A stretch of DNA of 64,000 nucleotides from Bacillus sp. EB01 (lineage in GTDB: Bacteria > Bacillota > Bacilli > Bacillales > Cytobacillaceae): NCBI RefSeq assembly GCF_000613125.1, contig NZ_HG964497.1:875207-939206 (forward strand), read 5' to 3'. A program made the position numbers and the translations under genes. A model generated the notes under the pieces. The model worked only from the letters and a program-made list of their open reading frames with translations, was not told where the DNA came from and ran no database searches. Shown here one piece after another: positions 8,497 to 17,202 of the stretch; positions within the stretch are counted from its first letter, which is position 1; each line of letters begins with the position of its first letter.

Positions 8497-9530
8497 CAAA
8501 CTGGCCAGAAAAGGAATATAGGCGCTGGAAGAATTTGATCAGCGTCTGGACAACACCCGAACCCGAGGTGGGCCTAACTCCCAAAAGCGCTGTCTGGAAA
8601 AAAAACAAAGCCACACTCTGGTATTACCGTTCCCCCAAGAAACGCTATGCAACTCCTTTGTTTCTGGTCTATTCTCTCGTCAACAAAGCATTCGTTCTCG
8701 ATATGGCACCAGGCGGCAGCATGATTGAAAGCTTCATCGAGAATGGCTTTGATGTCTACTTGCTCGAATTCGGATCCCCTGACTACAGCGACAAGGATAT
8801 TACTGTTGATGAATATGTCATCGACTACATCCAGCAGGCCGTACGCAAGGCGCTGCACCACTCCCGGGCAAAGGACATAACTGTTATCGGCTACTGCCTA
8901 GGTGGCACACTAGCCGCTATTTATGCCTCCCTTGCCACTGAACCAATCCGAAACCTGATAATCTGCGTTGCTCCTCTCAACTTTGCCGAACCCCCTCTTT
9001 ATGATAAATGGGTCGACGCCATCAGGAGAGGAGACCTCGATGTCGACGGGCTTCTGCACGCGACTGGTTTCATTTCGCCTTCGATGATGAAATATGGCAT
9101 GCGCATGGCAAGTGCCCCCGTCTACTTCAGCCATTATTTGTCGTTATTAAACAAAGCGTACGATGATGAGTATGTTAATCGCTGGCGCCGCTTCAACAAT
9201 TGGACAAACGGGCACGTAGGGTTCTCCGGCGCAGCACTTAGGCAGCTGATGAACGACCTTGGCAAGGACAACAAATTCATCAACCGTAAACTGATGATTC
9301 AAGGTCGAAACGCAGACCCCGCCAATATTACAGCCAATCTGCTTGTCGTTGCCGGAAGCCAGGATCGGCTCGTTCCCGAAAACATGAGTAGGGACTTCAT
9401 CGATCTGGTCTCAAGCAAAGATAAAACCTATACCCTTGTCTCTGGCGGCCACACCACCCTCGCTGTCAAAGATAAAGGGCTCCCACAATTCCTGGAAGAT
9501 TGGCTCCCCAAGAGGTCCGGGGCAAAGTAG
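8493..9530 (+). CDS. phaC: PHA synthase-like alpha/beta hydrolase (PhaC, class III/IV type)
   Basis: Polymerises hydroxyacyl-CoA into polyhydroxyalkanoate at the granule surface. The lipase-like box GYCLGG contains nucleophile Cys135. Asp291 (AGSQDRLVP) and His320 (SGGHTTL) complete the triad, and the class-typical tryptophans lie in NRWRRFNNWTNG. At 345 aa it matches class III/IV PhaC subunits. GTG start inside the GTGA overlap, with GGGAGGAGG upstream. No phaA, phaB or phaJ genes are near, so monomer supply must come from elsewhere. Confidence 0.85.
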   Translation: MTNWPEKEYRRWKNLISVWTTPEPEVGLTPKSAVWKKNKATLWYYRSPKKRYATPLFLVYSLVNKAFVLDMAPGGSMIESFIENGFDVYLLEFGSPDYSDKDITVDEYVIDYIQQAVRKALHHSRAKDITVIGYCLGGTLAAIYASLATEPIRNLIICVAPLNFAEPPLYDKWVDAIRRGDLDVDGLLHATGFISPSMMKYGMRMASAPVYFSHYLSLLNKAYDDEYVNRWRRFNNWTNGHVGFSGAALRQLMNDLGKDNKFINRKLMIQGRNADPANITANLLVVAGSQDRLVPENMSRDFIDLVSSKDKTYTLVSGGHTTLAVKDKGLPQFLEDWLPKRSGAK

Positions 9531-9593
9531 GAACTGTTCACGTCTGCCGGGATAATCCTAAATCAGGGATGGTTCTAATTTACTAGAAAAATC

Positions 9594-9627
9594 AGGGACG
9601 GTTCTCCTCTGCAATAGAACCGTCCCT
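9594..9627 (+). terminator. Terminator after phaC
   Basis: AGGGACGGTTCT pairs with AGAACCGTCCCT, followed by TTGTATTTTTG. Confidence 0.85.
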
Positions 9628-9944
9628 TTGTATTTTTGTAACAAATCTCTAACGAAATTGTAACAAAACTGGCCATCTCAATCTGCCGTCAACCCCGATT
9701 TTCTTGAAAATTTTGGTTTGCTTGCTAGATTCCGAGAATAATACCACCGCAGTAAAATTATTCCAACCTATTACAAAATCCTTTTATACCAACTATTTTC
9801 CTCGAACTCTTCTGCGTGGGTAAAATTACCCATGAACCGTTTCTAGATTCTTCCTGAAATATGACAAAAAACCTATGTTACTATAAAGTTGCTTGCAGGA
9901 CATATGGCTTACACCAAGCAAATCATACTACAGGAGGAATCCCA
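9628..9944. promoter_or_regulatory. Upstream region of the CAP-domain gene
   Basis: The decamer TTGTAACAAA occurs twice (about 9636 and 9659). TGTAAC-N5-TCTAAC at 9637-9653 differs by one base from the WalR half-site pattern TGTWAH-N5-TGTWAH as I remember it. Near 9860, ATGACA and TATAAA form a poorly spaced promoter-like pair. No gene is seen. Confidence 0.3.
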
Positions 9945-10748
9945 ATGATAAACAAGAAAAAGGTAATTCTGTCCTTTGCAGTTGCTTCAGCTCTTTGGAT
10001 GAACGGTCAAGCACCAACAAAAACAGAAGCAGCATCGCTTAACCCAACAGTTCAAAAGCATGTTTACGTATATAAAAGCAGCGATATTAACGATATTAAT
10101 AATTTGATAGAAGATACCCTAAAGCGTTATGGCTTTACATCTTACCTTAAGCAGGCAGCTCCAGTACCAGCCGTACCTGCTCCAGCAAAAAAGGCTGAAA
10201 AAGCTCCAGCACCTGCAAAGCAGGCTGTAAAAACACCTGCAAAGCCAGCCGCACCTGCTCCAGCAAAGCCTAAAGCAGCACCAGCACCAGCTAAGGCTCC
10301 TGCAAAAGCAGCAGCGCCAGCACCAGCTAAACAGGCTGCTCCGGCTCCTACTAAGCAGGCATCAAGTGCATTGAGCGCATATGAGCAACAAGTTGTAACC
10401 CTAACTAACCAGGAACGTGCCAAAGCAGGCCTTCCAGCTCTTAAGATCGATGAAAACCTTAGCAAAGTGGCGCGCGAAAAATCACGCGACATGGGTGCGA
10501 AAAACTATTTTAGCCACACAAGCCCAACATACGGTTCACCATTTGATATGATGAAGCAATTTGGCATTAGCTATCGTACAGCTGGTGAGAACATTGCAAT
10601 GGGACAAAGGACTCCACAGGAAGTTGTCACAGCGTGGATGAACTCTGAAGGCCACCGCAAGAATATCATGAATGCAGACTTCACACATATCGGTGTTGGT
10701 CATATTGAAAATGGCAACTACTGGACACAAATGTTCATCGGAAAATAA
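9945..10748 (+). CDS. Secreted CAP (SCP/PR1-like) domain protein, YkwD type
   Basis: Signal peptide at residues 1-32 (KKK, hydrophobic core, cut near TEAAS). About residues 70-140 are a Pro/Ala/Lys linker made of repeated APAPAK units, which could cross or bind the cell wall. The CAP domain follows (about 145-267): LTNQERAKAGLPALKID, YFSHTSP, GENIAMG, WMNSEGHRKNIM. The ATG at 9945 follows CAGGAGGAATCC. CAP proteins in bacilli occur around spores and cell walls; the biochemical role is unsettled. It is monocistronic. Confidence 0.85.
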   Translation: MINKKKVILSFAVASALWMNGQAPTKTEAASLNPTVQKHVYVYKSSDINDINNLIEDTLKRYGFTSYLKQAAPVPAVPAPAKKAEKAPAPAKQAVKTPAKPAAPAPAKPKAAPAPAKAPAKAAAPAPAKQAAPAPTKQASSALSAYEQQVVTLTNQERAKAGLPALKIDENLSKVAREKSRDMGAKNYFSHTSPTYGSPFDMMKQFGISYRTAGENIAMGQRTPQEVVTAWMNSEGHRKNIMNADFTHIGVGHIENGNYWTQMFIGK

Positions 10749-10762
10749 TTATAAAGCAGAGA

Positions 10763-10788
10763 GGCTGTTTCCCACGACGGAAACAGCC
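10763..10788 (+). terminator. Terminator after the CAP gene
   Basis: GGCTGTTTCC pairs with GGAAACAGCC, followed by ATCTTTGTTT. Confidence 0.8.
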
Positions 10789-10904
10789 ATCTTTGTTTAC
10801 GTTTGAGCCCTTTAGCGCAATAAATAGCCAAAAGAAAGAGCCTTTACCTTTCCGGCAAACACTCTGATTATTGTATGTATAATAGATGAAAATAATAAAA
10901 TTGC

Positions 10905-11546
10905 TTATGTATCAATTAGGCCCAATTCCTGCGCTTTCACAACAGCTTCAACTCTAGTTTGTACGCCCAGCTTTTGAAAAAGATGTGTCAGGCTATATTC
11001 CAGAGAGCGCTGGCCAAGAAAAAGCGATTGTGCTATATCTTTGTTCGTCTTACCGCGAATGAGTTCCTTTAAAATCAATTTTTCTTTGTCACTGATGGAT
11101 ACCCGTTCCTTTTTAGTATCCTGCTTCTTTGATTGTTTTGCCCCATAATAGATTTCCCTTAATAATGAGGCTGGCATAACTGTTTCCTTATTTAACGCAC
11201 AGCGAATGGCTCTTATGACTTGATCCTTTGAGGCAGTTTTTGAAATATGACCGATTGCTCCCGATTCCATCAATAAGTCAAAATGAGGAAGAATTTCATA
11301 GCCTGAATAAATTAAGATATTTGCATCCGGAAGTTTAGCCAAAACCCTTTTACATAATTCAAATCCATCCATTTCTGGCATTTGCAGGTCAAAAAGCATT
11401 ACGTCGAACGAAAGCTTATCGACGATTTCCAATGCCTGGGAACACGAGGTTTCAATATGTACCTTCATATCTTTTTCTTTTTCAATGATTAGTTTAGTTC
11501 CCTCACTAACCAGTGGATGATCGTCAACAAGCAATATATGAATCAT
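10905..11546 (-). CDS. ComA-like NarL/LuxR response regulator
   Basis: Receiver domain at residues 1-120 (DDHP acidic pair, phospho-Asp in MLFDLQMPEMDGF, Lys in SKTASK) and a LuxR-type helix-turn-helix at 150-212. The recognition segment RSLEYSLTHLFQKLGV strongly resembles ComA of B. subtilis as remembered. It lies 27 bp after the kinase gene and is probably co-transcribed. ComA drives competence and surfactin genes; a competence role here is inference, since no comQ/comX is next to it. Confidence 0.8.
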   Translation of the reverse strand: MIHILLVDDHPLVSEGTKLIIEKEKDMKVHIETSCSQALEIVDKLSFDVMLFDLQMPEMDGFELCKRVLAKLPDANILIYSGYEILPHFDLLMESGAIGHISKTASKDQVIRAIRCALNKETVMPASLLREIYYGAKQSKKQDTKKERVSISDKEKLILKELIRGKTNKDIAQSLFLGQRSLEYSLTHLFQKLGVQTRVEAVVKAQELGLIDT

Positions 11547-11573
11547 TCAAACACCTCATACCATTCGCCTCTT

Positions 11574-13577
11574 CTAAACTTTTATGTTCCCAATCGGAAT
11601 TGATATCAACAAGTTGACACCTTTCCCAGGTGAAGAGTACAGTTCAATTTCACCGTTGATACTATCAACTCTTCTCTTTATTCCGGATAAACCAATATGG
11701 TCAAACGAATCCACCAAATTTTCAAACTTCATACCGACTCCATTATCACTGTAACTGAAGTAAACAGTCCTATCAATACTGGATATGCAAAATTCGACCT
11801 TTGTCGCATTCGAATGCTTTCTGGCATTTGCCAGCAACTCCTGGGCCACACGATATATCGTAATCATTTCTTCCTCATTTAAATCATGGTGCAGCCCCGT
11901 ATGATCAAACTCAATCACAAATTGGACATCTCTTTCAGTTTGTGAAAACAGGGTTTCGAGAGCTTTGATTAATCCAACTTCATTTAAATATGGAGGGCGG
12001 AGATTGTTGCATGTAACTCGAATTTGACGGATGACATCCAACATGCCTTCCTCTATTGTGTAAAGCTCATCTTCTAAATCGCCAGGAATGTCCCATTCAG
12101 AACGGAGGGATTGAAGTTTGCGGTACCAAAGAATTTGATTTTGTAATACAGAATCATGTAAGTCGGCCGAAAGCCGCGCTCGTTCCTTTTCTGCGAGAAG
12201 AAACAATAGCCTCATGATCCATCTCGGAGCCAGCTTATCCTTCGTTTTTCTCTCAAGTTCCTTAATCATTTCTTCAAGTGTATACAGATTTTCATACAGT
12301 ACACTGACATATCTCGAAATTGTTTGAAGCCAAATTTTTTTATCATAAATGGACGTTGCCGCCTTACTTTTTTCAATGCTTAAAACAATGATCCGTTCGT
12401 GGATTTCACCAATTTTAATAATCCAGCCCATTTCAAACTCAACAATACTCCCAATTTGCGCAGTTTCATCAAAGTCCTGTAGAACTGCTTCGTGTAAGTC
12501 GGCCGAACCACCTGTACAGCGGTAAAGATTTAGACGATCATCAATCTCCAGGATATGAATGCCCTCCTGAAGGCCTAAAATTTCCTGGAGTTCCAAAATA
12601 AGCCTGGACTCCAAATCTGAGATTTTCATTACTTTTGATAAATCCTTGGAAAAATGATCAAGGCTTTCCTGCAGGATGCGATAATGTTCTTCACTCTCTT
12701 TTAGCTTTTCCTCTGTTTGTTTTACATCGGTAATATCTACAAGAATCCCCATCATCTTGGGGGTATCCCCATTCTCCCCTAAGATTGGGGTGCTTGATAG
12801 GTGCAGCCAGCGAACTTCAGTCTTATTTTTAATAATCCGATAATCAAATTTTATTGGATTATGTCCAAAAGCTTTTACCTTTTCCTTCACAAACTCGATG
12901 TCTTCGGGATGAATAATTTCATCACGGAGCAATGCCCGATTTTGGAAAGCCTCTTCAGAATAGCCAAATATATTTTCCATGCCTAGGGAGACAACCAGTT
13001 CCCCTGTTTTACTGTCGCGAATCCATATTGCCGCATCGACATATGCCAGTAAATCTTGGAGCTGCTCTCTTGTCTGAAACAATTCTTGTTCGATTTGCTT
13101 CTTTCCTGTCGCATCTCGTGCCGCTATGATGACACAAGATTCTCCCAAATATTGAATAGGCGCAGTCGTAATTTCATATTCTATAAGTTTAGCAGTCCCT
13201 GTTTTAACTTTAAACGTGATACTCTTAAGCCTTTCACCGCTAAAAACTCTTTCTATCCGATTATGTACTTCTGATTTAGAAGGAGACAAAATAAAATCAA
13301 AAACGGATTTACCGATAATCTCATCTGAATTCTGCATACCGAGACCTGTAAGCATTGCCCGATTGGCATAAACTATTCTACTATGACTGTTTATGATTAA
13401 ATAAGGATCTGGTAAATGTTCAACAAGCAATGCCGTTTCATCTTTATTTTCTTCAGCCTTCTTCAACGTTTGGCATAGACTTCGATTCTGTTCTTTCAAT
13501 TTACCCATAGAAGAAGAGATAACTATAAGCAGAACAATAAGAATACAGATGATTACGATAAACCATATCTCGTTCAC
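11574..13577 (-). CDS. PAS-containing HisKA_3 sensor kinase, ComP-like core
   Basis: One membrane helix (residues 5-23), then a coiled coil, two PAS domains (about 45-160 and 175-295), a variable linker, the HisKA_3 dimerisation box LSADLHDSVLQNQILWYRKL with the phospho-His, and an HATPase domain (YSDNGVGM, GLSGIKRR). The kinase core resembles ComP, but the polytopic ComX-sensing N-terminus of ComP is replaced by cytoplasmic PAS domains. It is paired with the response regulator just downstream. The signal is therefore probably intracellular, such as redox state or a ligand. Confidence 0.8.
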   Translation of the reverse strand: MNEIWFIVIICILIVLLIVISSSMGKLKEQNRSLCQTLKKAEENKDETALLVEHLPDPYLIINSHSRIVYANRAMLTGLGMQNSDEIIGKSVFDFILSPSKSEVHNRIERVFSGERLKSITFKVKTGTAKLIEYEITTAPIQYLGESCVIIAARDATGKKQIEQELFQTREQLQDLLAYVDAAIWIRDSKTGELVVSLGMENIFGYSEEAFQNRALLRDEIIHPEDIEFVKEKVKAFGHNPIKFDYRIIKNKTEVRWLHLSSTPILGENGDTPKMMGILVDITDVKQTEEKLKESEEHYRILQESLDHFSKDLSKVMKISDLESRLILELQEILGLQEGIHILEIDDRLNLYRCTGGSADLHEAVLQDFDETAQIGSIVEFEMGWIIKIGEIHERIIVLSIEKSKAATSIYDKKIWLQTISRYVSVLYENLYTLEEMIKELERKTKDKLAPRWIMRLLFLLAEKERARLSADLHDSVLQNQILWYRKLQSLRSEWDIPGDLEDELYTIEEGMLDVIRQIRVTCNNLRPPYLNEVGLIKALETLFSQTERDVQFVIEFDHTGLHHDLNEEEMITIYRVAQELLANARKHSNATKVEFCISSIDRTVYFSYSDNGVGMKFENLVDSFDHIGLSGIKRRVDSINGEIELYSSPGKGVNLLISIPIGNIKV

Positions 13578-13706
13578 TGCCTACCCTCTCCTCTGCTAAT
13601 ACTATGCTGCAAAACCAAAAATACAAAATTCGACATCTCAGGTGCAATTATACGACATTTCCACCATTTAACCAAGATGATTAGGGCTTAAAAAATCTAA
13701 ATTAAG

Positions 13707-13735
13707 GAAAAATGCCCCCTTTTCGGAGGCATTTT
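13707..13735 (-). terminator. Terminator at the end of the fla operon
   Basis: AAAATGCC pairs with GGCATTTT around CCCTTTTCG, with T-rich flanks on both sides. It lies 30 bp beyond the sigD stop and also faces the comP-like gene start. Confidence 0.75.
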
Positions 13736-13765
13736 CAAAAAATTTATATATTTTTACCTAAGAAA

Positions 13766-14569
13766 TCAGATAAATGAATCCATCGAATATCCTTTTTCCT
13801 GAAAGCTTTTTCTCATACGTAAAATGGCTTGGGAATGGAGCTGGGAAATGCGTCCCTTTGTGAGGTCAAGCACTTCTGCTATTTCTACTTGCGAGAGTCC
13901 TTCATAATATAGAAGAGTGATGACCAATCTTTCCTTCTCAGGCATTTTATCTATGCTTGCGGCAATCAGTTTCCTGAACTCGGCCATTTGCAGCTGCTTT
14001 TCATGGGCAACTGAGTTTTCATCAACGATTTTTTCTAGTCTCGTTTCCTGCTTCCCAGCGCTATCATTTTCCTTTATTTGCTCATTTAATGAAAGAAGCA
14101 TCGTTAAAGACAGAACAGACATCGATTGATCAATTTCCTCAGCCGGCACCTGTAAATACTCGCTCAGTTCCTCCTGGCTCGGTGTCCTGAGTAAAGATTG
14201 CTCAAGGTCGCGCATGGCACTATTCATTTTTTTCGCCTTTTCCCTTACACCGCGCGGCACCCAATCCAATTTACGAAGCCCATCCAGCATCGCGCCTTTA
14301 ATTCTCCAAAGTCCATACGTTTCAAAATTATAGCCTTTTTGGTAATCAAATTTCCGAATCGCCTCAATTAGCCCAATATAACCCATTCCCATTAAGTCTT
14401 CCTTCGGTACAACTCTGTTGGGAATACTGGCACTGATTCGATTAGCCACTTTCTCTACCAAATACATGTACTTAACAACCAGTTGTTCCTGGGATAATGA
14501 ATCCTGCGTATCACGATATGATTTCCAAAGCGAATGATATTGCGCGGCTTCCTTCAAAGCGGATTTCAA
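13766..14569 (-). CDS. sigD: Flagellar sigma factor SigD (FliA)
   Basis: Sigma-28 family factor for late flagellar genes. Region 2 (LVEKVANRISASIPNRVVPKE, FETYGLWRIKGAMLDGLR), region 3, and region 4 helix-turn-helix (SQVEIAEVLDLTKGRISQLH) are all present. At 267 aa it is full length. The likely start is TTG at 14569, with GGGGGG about seven bases upstream. As in B. subtilis it is last in the fla/che operon. Its anti-sigma factor flgM lies at 36.5 kb. Confidence 0.95.
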   Translation of the reverse strand: MKSALKEAAQYHSLWKSYRDTQDSLSQEQLVVKYMYLVEKVANRISASIPNRVVPKEDLMGMGYIGLIEAIRKFDYQKGYNFETYGLWRIKGAMLDGLRKLDWVPRGVREKAKKMNSAMRDLEQSLLRTPSQEELSEYLQVPAEEIDQSMSVLSLTMLLSLNEQIKENDSAGKQETRLEKIVDENSVAHEKQLQMAEFRKLIAASIDKMPEKERLVITLLYYEGLSQVEIAEVLDLTKGRISQLHSQAILRMRKSFQEKGYSMDSFI

Positions 14570-14586
14570 TTGTCATCCCCCCTTAT

Positions 14587-14937
14587 CTATATCCCGGAAC
14601 GAAATGTTCCTGAGGCGTTTTCCATTTCGAGTTTTTCCTCTTTCCCGTGAAGCAGCTCCAATGGGATTCCAGTGAATGGTTGCTCTTCCTTTTGTTCTGC
14701 GATCTCACCCGGCAAAGGAACACTTTCATTTTCTAAAAGAGTCACTTGCCTCGTTTCCTTTTCTTCAACTTTCAATAAACCTAGGACAATCTGAGCAACC
14801 CATCCTGCCATGAAGAATAGTAAAAACCCTATTCCTGCCCGTGTCAGCGAAACATGCCACATATTATTCATGTAAGAAAAAAGAAATGAGGCAGTGCAAG
14901 CTACTAAACCCAGCAATATATTTACTTTCCACTTCAT
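14587..14937 (-). CDS. Hypothetical two-helix membrane protein between flhG and sigD
   Basis: 116 residues. Two hydrophobic segments (about 6-24 and 30-55) are followed by an acidic cytoplasmic tail rich in Glu and Pro. No family is recognised. B. subtilis swrB is also a small membrane protein next to sigD, but it lies on the other side of sigD and no sequence similarity is obvious. Gaps to its neighbours are 11 and 17 bp, so it is part of the operon. Confidence 0.65.
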   Translation of the reverse strand: MKWKVNILLGLVACTASFLFSYMNNMWHVSLTRAGIGFLLFFMAGWVAQIVLGLLKVEEKETRQVTLLENESVPLPGEIAEQKEEQPFTGIPLELLHGKEEKLEMENASGTFRSGI

Positions 14938-14948
14938 TTTATTGCCCC

Positions 14949-15848
14949 TTAAAATGCCTTGCCCAGCATCATGATTTTTTCAAAAAAGCCTTTTATCCCT
15001 GTCGCATGTGCCGACGAATTATTTTCTTCTTTCTCAGGGAAATAGGAATGGACGATTTGTTTTATATTTCTCGCGGCTTCACAGTTAGGGAAACTGATCA
15101 TAAAAGGTGTCTGCTGAAGGACAGATTCCCGGACTTTTCCATCCTCCATAATAAAACCAAGCGTATTTAGCTTTATCTTCAGAAAATGGCTGGACGCACT
15201 TTTAATTGCTCTTGATGTATCAACTGCCTCGCGATAAGATTGGGCACGGTTCACCACAAGCCGGAATACAGGAACATTTTTCCGATCGCGGACAGCAGTT
15301 TTCAGCACACCATAAGCATCAGCGATTGATGTCGGCTCGGGAGTTGTCACGAGGATGGTCTCATCTGATGCCAGAATAAAATGAACCAGTTCCTTTGATA
15401 GCCCTGCACCTGTATCAAGCAAAATAAAATCCGCGTAATGTTGCAGCTCTTGAATTTGGCTCCAAAAAAACTCCAGAAATACCTCATCAAACTTCAAAAG
15501 ATCCTTCATTTCAAATCCGCCAGAAATATACTCGATTCCGTCCGTACCTTTTTCAAGGACATCCCAAATATATTTTCGCTGGTAAAGCACATCCACTAAG
15601 CTATACAGAGGTGTAAGCCCCATCAGAATATCAAGGTTGGCAGTTGACAAGTCTAGATCAAGAACAATGACTTTCTTACCAGCAGCCTTTAAGCCAAGAG
15701 CAAAATTAAGAGTGAAATTTGATTTACCGACACCACCCTTTCCGCTTGTAATCGTGATGACACGCGCGGAATGCTCTGCATGCTGTTCGGCATTAAAGCG
15801 ATGCATATATTCTCTTAGACTCTGTGCCTGATCCATCTTCGACTTCAT
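14949..15848 (-). CDS. flhG: FlhG (YlxH) MinD-like ATPase
   Basis: ParA/MinD-type ATPase that sets flagellar number and placement with FlhF. Deviant Walker A TSGKGGVGKSNFTLNFALG (about residues 33-51), switch ILLDTGAGLS, and a DQAQSLR N-terminal motif of the FlhF-activating type. Length 299 aa. It overlaps the flhF 3' end by 56 bp if the first ATG is used. The basic/amphipathic C-terminus may bind membrane. Confidence 0.92.
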   Translation of the reverse strand: MKSKMDQAQSLREYMHRFNAEQHAEHSARVITITSGKGGVGKSNFTLNFALGLKAAGKKVIVLDLDLSTANLDILMGLTPLYSLVDVLYQRKYIWDVLEKGTDGIEYISGGFEMKDLLKFDEVFLEFFWSQIQELQHYADFILLDTGAGLSKELVHFILASDETILVTTPEPTSIADAYGVLKTAVRDRKNVPVFRLVVNRAQSYREAVDTSRAIKSASSHFLKIKLNTLGFIMEDGKVRESVLQQTPFMISFPNCEAARNIKQIVHSYFPEKEENNSSAHATGIKGFFEKIMMLGKAF

Positions 15849-17202
15849 CTCCTACTAAATATCCCGTTATCAGCTTCGCATCAATTGCTGTAATATCCTC
15901 GGGAACACTTTGGCCGTTGGTCATGTATGCTAATTCGTAAGGAAAGTGGTATGCAATATTGAGAATCGAGCCGTAGGTCGTCGTTTCATCGAATTTAGTC
16001 AAAATTAATTTCTTTACAGGACTTTCAAGGAATTCATTCAGAACAACAGCCATGTCTTCATATTTCGTTGTCAAACTTAAAGCAAGAAAGTTTTCGTTAT
16101 CCCCTGGATATTCCAGATACTTGCCGATTGCTTCTCTATGGATGAGTTCCCGGTAATTCCGGCCAGTCGTATCCATATAAATCAAGTCATATGGTGCAAG
16201 CCTTGCTAGGGCTGTTTCTAATTCATCTGCTGAACGGACGACTTCGATTGGCACATTCAGAATACCCGCATACGTCTTCAGCTGCTCAACTGCGCCAATT
16301 CGGTAAACATCCGTTGTTATCATCGCGACTCTTCGCTTTTGGCGCAATACCTGCTCGGTTGCCAGCTTGGCAATCGAGGTTGTTTTTCCAACACCAGTCG
16401 GGCCAATAATATTTACCATTCGGACATTCTTATTAATAGAAGTTGAATTTGGAATTCTCTTTTTTAGAATGCCTTCAATAATTCCCTTGATTTGCTCGTG
16501 AATAGAGGTATTATCCGTAGACACGTCAGGCTGGTTTTTAAGAAGTATGGTTGTAATATAATCGATTACCTCTTCTTCCACGCCTTGCTTTTTTAAGCGT
16601 TTGGCCCAATCAGCTAATTCTTCAGACAAAGGTGTCTCCTGATTTCGATCCCTCATCATGATCATCATCATTTTTCGCATGTCCTGGAGTTCTTCTAGGA
16701 GCTGCTCATTCCCTTGCGATACTGTTTTCTGCTCTACCGGTTCAGGTTTTGCTGCCTCAGTCTTTACCAGCTTGGGTTTTACCAGCTCCAGCTTTGCGAA
16801 TTCAGGTGTTGCTGGTTCGGGTTTTGCCAATTCTGGTGTTACTGCCTCAGGCTTTGCGGATTCAGGCTTCACAGCCGATCCTCCGTACTTTGAAGTTCCT
16901 TCCCTTTTTACAGGAAAAGATGGTTCTTCCGTCTGTTCAGGCCGTTCCCCAGCAATCAGCCGATTTAATTCAGCTCTATCTGGCTTTTGGGTGATATCAA
17001 GGGTAAGTGCGGGTTCCTGTTTTTTCGGTTCCCCATCCAGGGTGTAAGCAGTAACCTCATACTTTTGCTTTGAAAATAATCCGAAGATGCCGCCAGCTTT
17101 AATGGTTCTTGTGTTCACGATGATGGCATTGTCACCAAGCTCCTGTCGAACCATCTTCAATGCAAGGGGCATGGACTCCGCAACTATTTTTTTCGTTTTC
17201 AT
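15793..17202 (-). CDS. flhF: FlhF, SRP-type GTPase, with long pentapeptide-repeat linker
   Basis: Membrane-targeting GTPase of the Ffh/FtsY class that places the flagellar basal body. An N-terminal B domain (1-70) leads into a linker in which residues 112-156 are nine five-residue units of the form xKPEx. The NG domain follows: IGPTGVGKTTSIAKL (Walker A), DVYRIGAVEQL, DTTGRN and TKFDET. At 469 aa it is about 100 residues longer than I recall for B. subtilis FlhF; the linker explains the excess. It overlaps flhA by 4 bp. Confidence 0.93.
   Translation of the reverse strand: MKTKKIVAESMPLALKMVRQELGDNAIIVNTRTIKAGGIFGLFSKQKYEVTAYTLDGEPKKQEPALTLDITQKPDRAELNRLIAGERPEQTEEPSFPVKREGTSKYGGSAVKPESAKPEAVTPELAKPEPATPEFAKLELVKPKLVKTEAAKPEPVEQKTVSQGNEQLLEELQDMRKMMMIMMRDRNQETPLSEELADWAKRLKKQGVEEEVIDYITTILLKNQPDVSTDNTSIHEQIKGIIEGILKKRIPNSTSINKNVRMVNIIGPTGVGKTTSIAKLATEQVLRQKRRVAMITTDVYRIGAVEQLKTYAGILNVPIEVVRSADELETALARLAPYDLIYMDTTGRNYRELIHREAIGKYLEYPGDNENFLALSLTTKYEDMAVVLNEFLESPVKKLILTKFDETTTYGSILNIAYHFPYELAYMTNGQSVPEDITAIDAKLITGYLVGDEVEDGSGTESKRIYASL

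Noticed and set aside
10142-10492. Ala/Gly-rich 116-aa minus-strand frame
   Set aside because: Antisense of the APAPAK linker of the CAP-domain protein; no start signals.
16658-17047. Plus-strand frame with repeated SGFANSGV-like peptides
   Set aside because: It is the antisense of the FlhF pentapeptide repeats.
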